Of a stretch of 64,000 nucleotides of DNA, positions 46,416-55,579 are shown in pieces. The translations under genes were made by a program, and so were the position numbers. The stretch covers positions 62,001 through 126,000 of the forward strand of contig CAWCDM010000023.1 in assembly GCA_963794185.1 (NCBI GenBank), in the 5' to 3' direction. The notes under the pieces are model-generated. The model saw nothing but the letters and a program-made list of their open reading frames with translations. It searched no databases and was not told where the DNA came from. The DNA comes from JAMXLO01 sp963794185. Its GTDB lineage: Bacteria > Pseudomonadota > Alphaproteobacteria > Acetobacterales > Acetobacteraceae. Every line of letters begins with the position of its first letter. Positions within the stretch are counted from its first letter, which is position 1.

Positions 46416-48866
46416 TTGATTCGCACCCGTGCCGTGCGGCTCGCTGCCGCCTGCCTGTTGCCCGTCTGGCTGGCGGGAGCCGCCGCCGCCCAGGACCTCG
46501 CCGCCCCACCCGCGCCGCAGCGCGCGGCCAGTCCGGCGCAGGTGCCTGCCCGACCGGCCGCACCCGTGCGGCCGGCCTCGACGCCCGCGCGGCCGGCTGC
46601 CGCTCGCGCCGGTCCGACGCGCGGGGAAGGCACCATTCAGGCCATCAAGGTCGAGGGCAACAAGCGCATCGAGACCGGCACGATTCTGTCCTATATGCTC
46701 GTGCAGACCGGCGATCCATTCGATCCGGACCGGGTGGACCGCAGCCTCAAGACGCTCTACGCGACCGGCCTGTTCCAGGACGTCAAGCTCAGCCGCGACG
46801 GCGACACGCTGCTCGTGCAGGTCGTCGAGAATCCGCTGGTCAACCGCGTCGCCTTCGAAGGCAACCATAAGCTCAGCGACGACCAGCTGCGCCCGGAGAT
46901 GCAGCTCAAGCCGCGTGCCGTGTTCACGCCGTCGCTTGCCGAGACCGACCGGCAGCACATCCTGGATATGTACGCCAAGCGCGGCTACTACGACGCGCGG
47001 GTCGATCCGCAGGTGATCCGCCTGGACCAGAACCGGGTCGATGTGGTGTTTCAGGTCAACGACGGTTCGTCGACGCTGATCAGCAAGATCGCCTTCGTTG
47101 GCAATCACGCCTTCAGCGAGAGCCGGCTGTCGGAGGTGATCAACAGTCGCGAGGAGCGCTGGTGGCGCTTTCTGTCCACCTCCGACCAGTATGATCCGGA
47201 GCGGCTGAATTTCGACAAGGAACTGCTGCGGCGCTTCTACCTAAAGAACGGCTACGCCGATTTCGAGGTGCGCGACGCCAAGGCCGAGCTGTCGCCGGAT
47301 CGCCAGTCGTTCTTTCTGACCTTTACCGTCAACGAGGGCGAGCGCTATCGCGTCGGCAAGATCACCATCAACTCGCAGATCCGCAACCTCAACGGCGACG
47401 ATCTCCGTCCCGACCTGCAGATCGACGAGGGCGATTGGTACGACGGCGACGCGGTCGGCCGCAGCGCCGATGCGATGGAAACGGCCGTGCACACCAGGGG
47501 CTATGCGTTCGTCGACGTGAAGCCGCGCATCACGCGGGACCGCGAGAAGCACATCGTGGACCTGACGTTCGATGTCGGCGAAGGGCCGCGCGTCTATGTC
47601 GAGCGGATGGACATCGTCGGGAATACCCGCACCGAGGACAAGGTCATCCGCCGCGAATTCCGTCTGCAGGAGGGCGATGCGTTCAGCGCCGAGGCGGTTC
47701 GCCGTTCGCGCCAGCGTTTGCAGGACCTGAACTACTTCAATGGCGTCGATATCACGACCGCCCCGGGTTCGGTGCCGGACAAGGCGGTGCTGACCACCAC
47801 GATCACCGAAAAGGCGACCGGCGAGCTTACCCTGGGTGGCGGCTACTCGACCGACGCCGGCGCGCTGCTGGATATCGGGCTGAGCGAGCGCAACCTGATC
47901 GGCTCGGGCATCAGCGCCGGGATCAACGGCGTGCTCGCCCAGCGGCGCAGCTCGATCACGGCGTCGGTCACCGACCCCTACTTCCTCGACCGCAACCTGG
48001 TGGTCGGCGGCGATCTGTTCTTCATCCAGACCAACAACCTGGGCACGCAGCCGTATGACGAGAAGCGTGTCGGCTTCGACGTGCGCGCAGGCTACGATTT
48101 CAACGAGTATCTGCGCCAGGTCTGGACCTATTCGCTGGTCGGCCGAACCGTGTTCAACGTCCTGGCCGGCGCCAGCCCGTTCATCGTTCAGCTCGAGGGC
48201 TATACGCTGCTGTCGCAGATCAGCCAGGCGATCACACTGGACCACCGCGACAGCAAGATCGATCCGCACACTGGCTACCTTGCCACGGTCGGCACGGACT
48301 TCGCCGGCCTCGGCGGCAACGCCGAGTTCGTGCGGACCAACGTCACCGGCCAGTACTTCGTTCCGCTCGACCGGTTCACCGGCAACAGCGACTGGGGGGT
48401 CGCGTTCACCGGCAGCGTCGGCTATCTGTTCAATCTCGGGAAGCAGGAGCAGATCATCGACCGATTCTTCCTTGGAGGCGACAATCTGCGCGGATTTCAG
48501 ATCGGCGGCGCTGGCCCGCACGACGCCGTGACGGGCGATCCGCTGGGCGGGCGCTTCATCTGGACCGAATCGACCGAACTGCACTTTCCGCTGCCGATTC
48601 CCGCCGATATCGGGCTCTCGGGACGCGCCTTCGTCGATGTCGGCGACCTGACGCAGGCGAACTTCATCAACCAAAGTTCATGCAAGGAGGCCAATGGCCA
48701 GCCCTGCCAGGTGTTCGCCTCGGCGGTCCCGCGCATTGGCGCCGGCGTCGGGCTGTCCTGGCACACCCAGTTCGGTCTGCTGAATATTGACCTGGCGCCG
48801 TTCGTGTACAAACAGGATCACGACCAGACGCAGATCTTCCGCTTCGGATTCGGTACGAGGTTCTAG
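46416..48866 (+). CDS. bamA: Outer membrane protein assembly factor BamA
   Basis: BamA inserts beta-barrel proteins into the outer membrane. The 816-aa protein has a signal peptide (MIRTRAVRLAAACLLPVWLA), a Pro/Ala-rich linker, five POTRA domains (about residues 70-400) and a 16-strand barrel ending RFGFGTRF, with the C-terminal Phe recognised by the BAM machine. The conserved L6 motif is NLRGFQIGG near residue 690. TTG 46416 follows GGAGGGAAG. Intact. Confidence 0.96.
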   Translation: MIRTRAVRLAAACLLPVWLAGAAAAQDLAAPPAPQRAASPAQVPARPAAPVRPASTPARPAAARAGPTRGEGTIQAIKVEGNKRIETGTILSYMLVQTGDPFDPDRVDRSLKTLYATGLFQDVKLSRDGDTLLVQVVENPLVNRVAFEGNHKLSDDQLRPEMQLKPRAVFTPSLAETDRQHILDMYAKRGYYDARVDPQVIRLDQNRVDVVFQVNDGSSTLISKIAFVGNHAFSESRLSEVINSREERWWRFLSTSDQYDPERLNFDKELLRRFYLKNGYADFEVRDAKAELSPDRQSFFLTFTVNEGERYRVGKITINSQIRNLNGDDLRPDLQIDEGDWYDGDAVGRSADAMETAVHTRGYAFVDVKPRITRDREKHIVDLTFDVGEGPRVYVERMDIVGNTRTEDKVIRREFRLQEGDAFSAEAVRRSRQRLQDLNYFNGVDITTAPGSVPDKAVLTTTITEKATGELTLGGGYSTDAGALLDIGLSERNLIGSGISAGINGVLAQRRSSITASVTDPYFLDRNLVVGGDLFFIQTNNLGTQPYDEKRVGFDVRAGYDFNEYLRQVWTYSLVGRTVFNVLAGASPFIVQLEGYTLLSQISQAITLDHRDSKIDPHTGYLATVGTDFAGLGGNAEFVRTNVTGQYFVPLDRFTGNSDWGVAFTGSVGYLFNLGKQEQIIDRFFLGGDNLRGFQIGGAGPHDAVTGDPLGGRFIWTESTELHFPLPIPADIGLSGRAFVDVGDLTQANFINQSSCKEANGQPCQVFASAVPRIGAGVGLSWHTQFGLLNIDLAPFVYKQDHDQTQIFRFGFGTRF

Positions 48867-49840
48867 TGATTCAATTCCGTCTTATCGCGGCATCCGCCCT
48901 TGCGGCTGCCCTCCTGTCGGCCGGTGCATTGCCTGGCGTGGCGCAGCAGAACCCGGAATGGTTCGTGCCGAACCAGGCGCAGCGGCCGGCCGGCACGCCG
49001 CGCCCGGCCGCGCGTCCGGCCGCGCCCGCTGCCGGCGCTCCGCAAGGGGCCGGCCTGTTGGCGCCCGAGGGTGCCGCACCGGGAGCCGAAGGGCAGGCCC
49101 CCCAGGTGCAGGTGCAGCTTCCGCCGCCGCCCGACGTGCCGCCGCTGCCGAAAGGCGCGACGCCGCCGGCCGCCATCGTGGGCGTCCTGTCGGTGACCGA
49201 CGTGATGCGCGCATCGGCCGCCTTTCAGCAGGCCGACAAGGAATTCCTCGCGCGGCGTCAGAAGCTGAACGAGGACGCGCAGAAGGAGCAGGTGACGCTG
49301 CGCGATCTCGGCCAGCAGCTCGCCAACGAGCGCAGCAAGCTGACACCGGATCAGATCCGCGCGCGCGAGAAGGATCTGCAGGACCGCATCACGGAATCGC
49401 GCCGCACCTTCGGCGAGCGCAACCGGATCATACAGGAAGCCAGCCAGTATGTGATGGCCCAGATCGACCGAGCGGTGGAACTGGTGACCCAGCAGGTGGC
49501 GATCAGCCATGGCATCAACATCGTGCTGAACCGCGCCCAGATTCTCGGGACGACGAACGACTTCGACCTGACGCCACAGGTCGTGGATGACCTGAACAAG
49601 GTGCTGACCGCGGTGCTGATCCCGCCGGACGGCGTCTCGCCGGTGGCCATGCAGCCGCCGCCAGGCGCCACGCCGGCCGCTGCCGCGCAGCCTGCTGATG
49701 CGCAACCGCAGGCCGCTCAAGGCGCGCCGGGACCTGCGGCCGCACCGCCGCAGGCGGCACAGGCCACGCCGGCGCCGCCTGCCGCCGCGGCAAAGCCGCC
49801 CGCCAAGTCGCCTGCGCCGACGCCACAACAGCGCCGCTGA
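48866..49840 (+). CDS. skp: OmpH/Skp family periplasmic chaperone with Pro/Ala-rich extensions
   Basis: Skp holds unfolded outer-membrane proteins in the periplasm for BamA. After the signal peptide (LIAASALAAALLSAGALPGV) comes a Pro/Ala-rich linker of about 70 residues. The OmpH domain follows, from IVGVLSVTDVMRASAAFQQA, with a long charged coiled coil (ARRQKLNEDAQKEQVTLRDL). A second Pro/Ala-rich tail of about 70 residues ends the protein. At 324 aa it is much longer than E. coli Skp. GTG 48866 overlaps the bamA stop by one base. Confidence 0.9.
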   Translation: MIQFRLIAASALAAALLSAGALPGVAQQNPEWFVPNQAQRPAGTPRPAARPAAPAAGAPQGAGLLAPEGAAPGAEGQAPQVQVQLPPPPDVPPLPKGATPPAAIVGVLSVTDVMRASAAFQQADKEFLARRQKLNEDAQKEQVTLRDLGQQLANERSKLTPDQIRAREKDLQDRITESRRTFGERNRIIQEASQYVMAQIDRAVELVTQQVAISHGINIVLNRAQILGTTNDFDLTPQVVDDLNKVLTAVLIPPDGVSPVAMQPPPGATPAAAAQPADAQPQAAQGAPGPAAAPPQAAQATPAPPAAAAKPPAKSPAPTPQQRR

Positions 49841-49860
49841 GCCGCACACAGGGCGGGCGC

Positions 49861-50934
49861 GTGGACTGGCCGCCGATCGCTGGGGACGCCCGCTTCTTCC
49901 ACCGGAGCGGTCCGCACAGCCTGGCCGCCGTGGTGGACGCCGCACAGGCCGATGCGCCGCCGCGCAGGTTGATGCTGACCGGCGTCGCGCCGCTGCAGAC
50001 GGCGGAACCAGGCGATGTGAGCTTCCTCGACAACCGCAAATACGCATCGGCTCTGACCGAGACTCGGGCAGGTGCGGTGATCGTGCATCCGGACATGGCG
50101 GAGCGCGTTCCCGCGACTGCCGTGGCGATCGTCACGACCGAACCCTATGTCGCGTGGGCCCGAGTTGCGGCGCTGTTCCATCCGGTTCCCCCGGCGCGGG
50201 CGGGCGTGCACCCGTCCGCGGTCGTGGCACAAGATGCATCGGTCGACCCCAGCGTCGAGGTCGGGCCGCTGGTGGTGATCGGCAACGGCGCCGAAATCGG
50301 CCCGCGCTGCCGCATCGGCCCGTCCGCAGTGATCGGCGACGGCGTCGTGCTCGGCGCCGAGTGCCGCATCGGCGCCCATGCCACGATCAGCCACGCCCTG
50401 CTCGGCGCCAGGGTGGTGGTGTACCCAGGCGCGCGCATCGGTCAGGACGGGTTCGGGTTCGGCATCGCCGAGGACGGCTTCGTCAGCGTGCCGCAGCTTG
50501 GCCGTGTCGTGCTGGAGGACGACGTGGAGGTCGGCGCCAACACGACGATCGACCGGGGTTCGCTGCATGACACGGTGATCGGCGCCGGCTCGCGCCTCGA
50601 CAATCTGGTGCAGATCGGGCACAACGTCCGCACTGGCAGGGGCTGTGTCATCGTGGCGCAGGTCGGCATCTCCGGTTCCACGGTGCTGGACGATCACGTG
50701 ATAGTCGCGGGGCAGGCAGGCCTGACCGGCCATCTCCGGATCGGGCGCAGGGCCCGGATCGGGGCGCAGGCCGGGGTCATGTCGGACGTGCCGGCGGGCG
50801 CGGACGTGGTGGGGAGCCCCGCGCAGCCGGTGCGCGAGTTCTTTCGCCACGTGGCCATCCTGCGGCGGTTGGTTCGCGAGGCAGGCAGACGGCCGAAGAG
50901 CAAGGCTCCCGGGACGGAGGCGGACACGGACTGA
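49861..50934 (+). CDS. lpxD: UDP-3-O-(3-hydroxyacyl)glucosamine N-acyltransferase
   Basis: LpxD adds the second acyl chain in lipid A synthesis. The N-terminal uridine-binding domain (GVAPLQTAEPGDVSFLDNRK) leads to hexapeptide repeats of a left-handed beta helix. GARIGQDGFGFGI, NTTIDRGSLHDTVIG and QIGHNVRTGRG (catalytic His) are typical. GTG 49861, 357 aa. Confidence 0.95.
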   Translation: MDWPPIAGDARFFHRSGPHSLAAVVDAAQADAPPRRLMLTGVAPLQTAEPGDVSFLDNRKYASALTETRAGAVIVHPDMAERVPATAVAIVTTEPYVAWARVAALFHPVPPARAGVHPSAVVAQDASVDPSVEVGPLVVIGNGAEIGPRCRIGPSAVIGDGVVLGAECRIGAHATISHALLGARVVVYPGARIGQDGFGFGIAEDGFVSVPQLGRVVLEDDVEVGANTTIDRGSLHDTVIGAGSRLDNLVQIGHNVRTGRGCVIVAQVGISGSTVLDDHVIVAGQAGLTGHLRIGRRARIGAQAGVMSDVPAGADVVGSPAQPVREFFRHVAILRRLVREAGRRPKSKAPGTEADTD

Positions 50935-50939
50935 GCGTC

Positions 50940-51434
50940 ATGGATTCCACCGCCACAGAGACTGCCTCCCGGGGCGACACGATTGAGGTCGTGGACATTG
51001 CGCGCATCATGCACGCGATCCCGCACCGCTATCCGTTCCTGATGATCGACCGCGTGGTGGATGTGGTGTGCAACCGGTCCGCCATCGGCATCAAGAACGT
51101 CTCGGTCAACGAGTCGTTCTTTCAGGGCCACTTTCCCAATCACCCCGTGATGCCGGGTGTACTGATCATCGAAAGCATGGCGCAGACCGCGGCGGTGCTG
51201 GTGGTGGAGACGCTCGGCCATGACGCGGCCGGCAAGGTGGTGTACTTCATGTCGATCGAGGGCGCGAAGTTCCGCCGCCCGGTGTTGCCGGGCGATCAGC
51301 TTCGCATCCACGTCACCAAGGAGCGGAACCGCGGCAACGTGTGGAAGTTCAACGCCATCGCCCGGGTGGACGGGGTCTCGGTGGCAGAGGCGACCTATGC
51401 CGCGATGATCATGGACCGCGCTGCGCCAGGCTGA
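50940..51434 (+). CDS. fabZ: 3-hydroxyacyl-ACP dehydratase FabZ
   Basis: FabZ dehydrates 3-hydroxyacyl-ACP in fatty acid synthesis and balances supply for lipid A. The hot-dog core has IPHRYPFLMIDRV, GHFPNHPVMPGVLIIESMAQ (catalytic His and Glu) and MSIEGAKFRRPVLPGDQL. Length 164 aa. It lies 5 bp after lpxD. Confidence 0.97.
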   Translation: MDSTATETASRGDTIEVVDIARIMHAIPHRYPFLMIDRVVDVVCNRSAIGIKNVSVNESFFQGHFPNHPVMPGVLIIESMAQTAAVLVVETLGHDAAGKVVYFMSIEGAKFRRPVLPGDQLRIHVTKERNRGNVWKFNAIARVDGVSVAEATYAAMIMDRAAPG

Positions 51435-51603
51435 CCCCCGGTTTGCCGCAAAGTCGCCAAATTCTCATATGAAACAAATGGTTACGAGCCGTTGCGGAAA
51501 CATCCGGCAACAATGATTGAGTTGGTCGATGCCGGCGCCCGGCCGTAGCTTCGCGGCCAGTGCCAAACCGACTGCGCGCGAGAGACCTGCCAGGATGGAT
51601 GCC

Positions 51604-52419
51604 ATGCCCGACACGATCGCGCGATATGCGGTAAGCACCTTCGTCCACCCGACCGCGATCATCGCACGCGGTGCCGAACTGGGCGACGGTGTGCGCATCG
51701 GCCCCTATTGCTCGGTCGGCGCGAATGTGGTGATCGAGGACGGCGCCGAGTTGATTTCGCATGTCGTCGTGGACGGCCATACGCGGATCGGCCCGGATGT
51801 CGTGCTGTATCCCTTCTGCACCGTGGGACTTGCGCCGCAGGACCTGAAATACCAGGGCCAGCCGACACGCTGCGAGATCGGCGCGCGCACCCAGGTGCGC
51901 GAACACTGCACGATCCATCGCGGCACGGTCACCGGCAAAGGCATCACCCGGGTCGGAGCCGACTGCCTGCTGATGGCAGTGGCGCATGTCGCGCATGACT
52001 GCACCATCGGCGATCACGTCATCATCGCCAACAATGCGGTGATGGGCGGCCATGTCGGCATCGGCGACCATGCGGTGATCGGCGGGGCCGCGGCGATACA
52101 CCAGTTCGTGCGCATCGGGCGTGCGGCGATGATCGGCGGGGTCTCAGGCGTAGAGGCGGATGTCATCCCGTTCGGCAGCGTGATCGGCAACCGCGCCCGA
52201 CTGGCTGGGCTGAACGTCATCGGGTTGAAGCGCCGCGGCTTCGACAAGGCGCAGATCCAGCTGCTGCACAACGCATTCCGCGACCTGTTCCGCCGCGAGG
52301 GCGTGTTCGCCCAGCGCCTGGCTGACGTGCGGGCGAATTATGGGAGCGAGGCGCTGATCGCCGAGGTGCTCGCCTTCGTCGACGCCCCCAGCCACCGGGG
52401 ACTGATCCGCGCGGAGTGA
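51604..52419 (+). CDS. lpxA: Acyl-ACP--UDP-N-acetylglucosamine O-acyltransferase
   Basis: LpxA performs the first acylation in lipid A synthesis. Hexapeptide repeats run from FVHPTAIIARGAELGDGVRI. The catalytic region is LLMAVAHVAHDCTIGDHV, and the C-terminal helical domain has GLNVIGLKRRGFDKAQIQLL. Start taken at ATG 51604 (AGGAT upstream); ATG 51595 is 9 bp earlier. About 271 aa. A 170-bp gap separates it from fabZ. Confidence 0.96.
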   Translation: MPDTIARYAVSTFVHPTAIIARGAELGDGVRIGPYCSVGANVVIEDGAELISHVVVDGHTRIGPDVVLYPFCTVGLAPQDLKYQGQPTRCEIGARTQVREHCTIHRGTVTGKGITRVGADCLLMAVAHVAHDCTIGDHVIIANNAVMGGHVGIGDHAVIGGAAAIHQFVRIGRAAMIGGVSGVEADVIPFGSVIGNRARLAGLNVIGLKRRGFDKAQIQLLHNAFRDLFRREGVFAQRLADVRANYGSEALIAEVLAFVDAPSHRGLIRAE

Positions 52420-52462
52420 CGCAGGCGGGACGCGGGCTCTGGCCCTTCGATGACTGCTAAAT

Positions 52463-52601
52463 GTACACCTCGCCCGCTTGCGGGAGAGGTCGCTGCCGCG
52501 TTAGCGGGGCGGGAGAGGGAGCATCCCGGCGAGACTGGACTGCCGGTGCACCCTCTCCCGCCGCTGCGCGGCCACCTCTCCCGCAAGCGGGCGAGGTGTA
52601 C
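52463..52601. repeat. GTAC-ended palindromic repeat, copy B (139 bp)
   Basis: Perfect 28-bp terminal inverted repeats begin GTACACCTCGCCCGCTTGCG, identical to copy A at 46024-46160. The centres share patches (GGTCGC, TGCACCCTCTCCCG) but differ elsewhere. It separates lpxA from lpxI. Each arm could fold alone and the whole could form one long hairpin in RNA. Confidence 0.85.
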
Positions 52602-52661
52602 TTTCGAACGTGGAACACCTTGCCAATTGCGGCGGCAAGTGAGCGACAGCGGAGAGCGTGC

Positions 52662-53528
52662 GTGAGCGGCACAGCCAGTGATCGCCCGACGCTCGGTATC
52701 CTGGCCGGCGGCGGCGGGCTGCCGGGCCAGATCGCTGCCGCGGCGCGCGCCGCAGGGCGCAATGTGTTCCTTGTCGGGCTGGAAGGCTTCGCCGAACCGG
52801 CGGTGCTGGCGCCCTGGCCGCACGAGGTGCTGCGCATCCTTGCCGCAGGGCGCATTCTTGCTGCCCTGCGAGCGCATGGCTGCCAGGACCTCGTGCTCAT
52901 CGGGACGGTGCGGCGGCCGTCGCTGCTCGACCTGCGGCCGGACGCGGAGGGGGCACGATTGCTGGGCCGCATCGGCCGGGCGGCCTTCGCCGGCGACGAT
53001 GGGCTGCTGGCGGCCGTCGTGCGGGTCCTGGGCGAGGAGGGGTTCCGCGTGCTCGGCGCCCACGAGATACTGAACGAGGCCCTGGGACCGCCGGGCCTGC
53101 TGTCGCGCGCGGCGCCCGATGCGGTGGCGATGGCGGATATCCGCCGCGGCGTTGCCGTCGTGTACGCGCTCGGAGCGGTGGATGTGGGCCAGGGCTGCGT
53201 GGTGCAGCAGGGCGTGGTTCTGGCGGTGGAGGCGGCCGAGGGCACCGATGCGATGCTGGGCCGCTGCGGCGCACTGGCGCGTCCCGGGCGCGGCGGCGTG
53301 CTGGTCAAGCTGGTCAAGCCCGGCCAGGACCGGCGCACCGACTTGCCGACCATCGGCCCCGAAACGATCCGCGCCGCCGCATCGGCAGGTCTGCGGGGGG
53401 TTGCCTTCGAGGCCGGAGGCACCATTGTTGCCGACCGTGCGGCCGCCGTCGCTGCGGCGGACGCAGCGGGACTGTTCCTGCTGGGCCTGGAACCGGATGC
53501 ATTGTCCGCGAGGGGAGAGAACACATGA
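52662..53528 (+). CDS. lpxI: UDP-2,3-diacylglucosamine diphosphatase LpxI
   Basis: LpxI (DUF1009) hydrolyses UDP-2,3-diacylglucosamine to lipid X and replaces LpxH in many alphaproteobacteria. TLGILAGGGGLPGQIAAAAR, LIGTVRRPSLLDLRPD, VLGAHEILNEAL, QQGVVLAVEAAEGTDAML and GVLVKLVKPGQDRRTDLPTI are family hallmarks. GTG 52662 follows GGAGAG. 288 aa. LpxB, its usual downstream partner, is not in the window. Confidence 0.95.
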   Translation: MSGTASDRPTLGILAGGGGLPGQIAAAARAAGRNVFLVGLEGFAEPAVLAPWPHEVLRILAAGRILAALRAHGCQDLVLIGTVRRPSLLDLRPDAEGARLLGRIGRAAFAGDDGLLAAVVRVLGEEGFRVLGAHEILNEALGPPGLLSRAAPDAVAMADIRRGVAVVYALGAVDVGQGCVVQQGVVLAVEAAEGTDAMLGRCGALARPGRGGVLVKLVKPGQDRRTDLPTIGPETIRAAASAGLRGVAFEAGGTIVADRAAAVAAADAAGLFLLGLEPDALSARGENT

Positions 53529-53911
53529 GCCGCTATCTGCACACCATGCTGCGCGTCGGCGACCTGCAGCGCAGCGTCGATTTCTATTCCAAGGCGTTCG
53601 GCATGAAGGAGCTGCGCCGGCGCGACGTGCCGGACGGCAAGTACACGCTGGCGTTCGTCGGTTATGGCGACGAGGACAGCAACACGGCGATCGAGCTGAC
53701 CTACAATTACGGCGTCGAGAAATACGAGATGGGCGGCGCGTTCGGTCATCTTGCGATCGGCGTGCCGGACGTGGCGAAGGCGTGCGACGTTGCGGCCAAG
53801 GCCGGCGGCACCGTCACGCGCCCGGCCGGCCCGGTGAAGTTCGGCACCACGATCATCGCGTTCGTCAAGGATCCGGACGGCTACATGATCGAACTGGTAC
53901 AGCGGCCGTAG
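53525..53911 (+). CDS. gloA: Lactoylglutathione lyase (glyoxalase I)
   Basis: GloA turns the methylglyoxal-glutathione hemithioacetal into lactoylglutathione. RYLHTMLRVGDLQRSVDFYS, NTAIELTYNYG, FGHLAIGVPDV and PDGYMIELVQ supply the His-Glu-His-Glu metal site. 128 aa, normal. Its ATG overlaps the lpxI stop as ATGA, so it is co-translated. Confidence 0.95.
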   Translation: MSRYLHTMLRVGDLQRSVDFYSKAFGMKELRRRDVPDGKYTLAFVGYGDEDSNTAIELTYNYGVEKYEMGGAFGHLAIGVPDVAKACDVAAKAGGTVTRPAGPVKFGTTIIAFVKDPDGYMIELVQRP

Positions 53912-54274
53912 GGCGGATCGGCGCACTGCGATCCGCGACGGCAAAAGTCGTCCCCCTGTCTCGCCGCGGCAGGGGGTGAGGGGAGCTGGCCGCCGCAGCG
54001 CCGCTCGCTCTGCCTCGCGTCTGAGGATATCGACCACAACATAACCATGCCTTGCCAGTTGATCGGGACGAGTGGGTGACGGTTTGCAATGAGCAGCGCC
54101 ACACCAGGGGCGCTGCTGCCTGAAGCCCGTCCGCTCGATGCGCACGATCAGTTCAACAGCCGATTGCACGGTATGTTGTCGATTGGTTCAGCAGTGGCGC
54201 GGCAACCCTGGGGAGCCGGAGCGACTTATTCCAGTCGATGCCAAGGTCGATAGACCTTCGGGAAACGACCGGAC
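53912..54274. other. Intergenic stretch with one hairpin
   Basis: A 7-bp GC stem (CCCCCTG 53952-53958 with CAGGGGG 53970-53976) lies about 40 bp after gloA and may end its transcript, though no T-run follows. The rest shows no credible gene. Confidence 0.45.
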
Positions 54275-55320
54275 ATGAGCCCGCCAATGAGCAACCAAGG
54301 ACGCGTCGAGGACCTTGAGAGAGACCTCGAGGCATTGACCCTGCCGCGTCGGACCAGGGCCGTCAGCGATCGCGGCGGCCGCGGTCGTGATGCTGAACAT
54401 CCCGGGAAGATACCGGCGCGCGGATGGATGGACGTCCTGTGGCGCTCATGGCAGGAGGTCTCCGACGCCAACCTGTTCCTCGTTGCCGGCGGTGTCACCT
54501 ACGCCATACTGCTGGCTCTGTTCCCCGGACTTCGCGGCATTGGTGGCCATCTACGGGCTGGTCTTCGATCCGGCGCAGGTGGAAAAGCAGGTCAGCGCAC
54601 TGTCGGGCGTGTTGCCGGAACAGTCACAGCAGTTGCTCGTCGATGAGCTTCATAAAATCGTCAGCGCCTCGGGCGGTACGCTGGGACTGAGTGCTGTAAT
54701 CGGCCTGTTGCTGGCGCTCTGGAGCGCCTCGCGCGGCATGATCGGTCTGATCACCGCGTTCAACATCGCCTACGAAGAGAAAGAGCGGCGGGGGTTCTTC
54801 AAGCTGAACCTACTTGCACTCGGGCTGACCGTTGCCGTGATGCTGGGCGGGTTGGTGGTCATCGCCCTCTTGGCTGTGCTGCCCGCGGCGGTCCAGTTCA
54901 TCGGATTGGGCGGGACTACCAAATGGCTGCTGCTCGTTCTCGAATGGCCGCTGCTTGTCGCGGTGGTGCTGCTCGGGCTTGCGGCGCTGTATCGCTATGC
55001 GCCCGACCGGGAAAAACCGCAGTGGCGATGGGTATCGCCAGGAGCCATCGCAGCGACAGCATTGTGGATCGTCGCGTCCATCGGATTCACCCTCTACGTC
55101 GCCAATTTCAACAGCTACGACAAGACCTACGGCTCGTTGGGCGGCGTGATCATACTTCTCACGTGGCTGTACCTGTCAGCCTTCGTGGTGCTGCTCGGCG
55201 CCGCGATCAATGCGCAATCGGAAAAGCAGACCGGGAGGGGATTCGACCGATGGACCGCCCGTGGCGATGGGGTCACGGGGCGCGCGCGCCGCGGACACGC
55301 TCGGCCCGGTCCGGCAATGA
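54275..55320 (+). CDS. YihY/virulence factor BrkB family membrane protein (two frameshifts)
   Basis: This inner-membrane protein has the YihY core: WRSWQEVSDANLFLVAGGVT, YAILLALFPDFAALVAIYGL (after removal of one C from cccc at 54523-54526), ALWSASRGMIGLITAFNIAY and VNFNSYDKTYGSLGGVIILL-like (ANFNSYDKTYGSLGG). A second extra G at 55237-55240 is repaired to give QTGRDSTDGPPVAMGSRGAR and an end at 55320. About 347 aa, six TM helices. The family was once called ribonuclease BN, but that activity is not its own; function unknown. Confidence 0.88.
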
Positions 55321-55347
55321 CGGAATTGCAGTTTGGAGATAGCCAGC

Positions 55348-55579
55348 ATGGCCGTGAATGAACAGATCGACCGATTGAGCCGCCAGGTGAGCGAGCCAGA
55401 GCCTCGGGCCCGTCACCGTTATTTCCGATCAGGTGTTGGCTTACCTGACATTCAGCCTGCAGACGCTCACGACATGGCTGCGCCAGGCTGCGCGCGACCG
55501 GCCGCTGATTACGCTGCTGCTTTCGATCGAGGCCGGCTATGTCATTGCTCGCATGGGGCGCCGACATGCGCGCCGTTAG
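55348..55579 (+). CDS. Small hypothetical protein with one hydrophobic helix (one frameshift)
   Basis: I do not recognise the family. The start reads MAVNEQIDRLSRQVSEPEPR. After removal of one extra base in gggccc (55406-55411) it continues VTVISDQVLAYLTFSLQTLT and ends LLLSIEAGYVIARMGRRHAR. That gives about 76 aa with a probable membrane-associated C-terminal helix and a basic tail. GGAG precedes ATG 55348. It lies between the YihY gene and the holin-like gene, overlapping the latter by 14 bp, so the three likely form a unit. Confidence 0.6.

Noticed and set aside
1500..55412. Programmed ribosomal frameshifting as the cause of the split genes
   Set aside because: The sites lack slippery heptamers with stimulatory structures, occur several times per gene, and are in families that do not use recoding. 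A repeated one-base insertion error explains them better.
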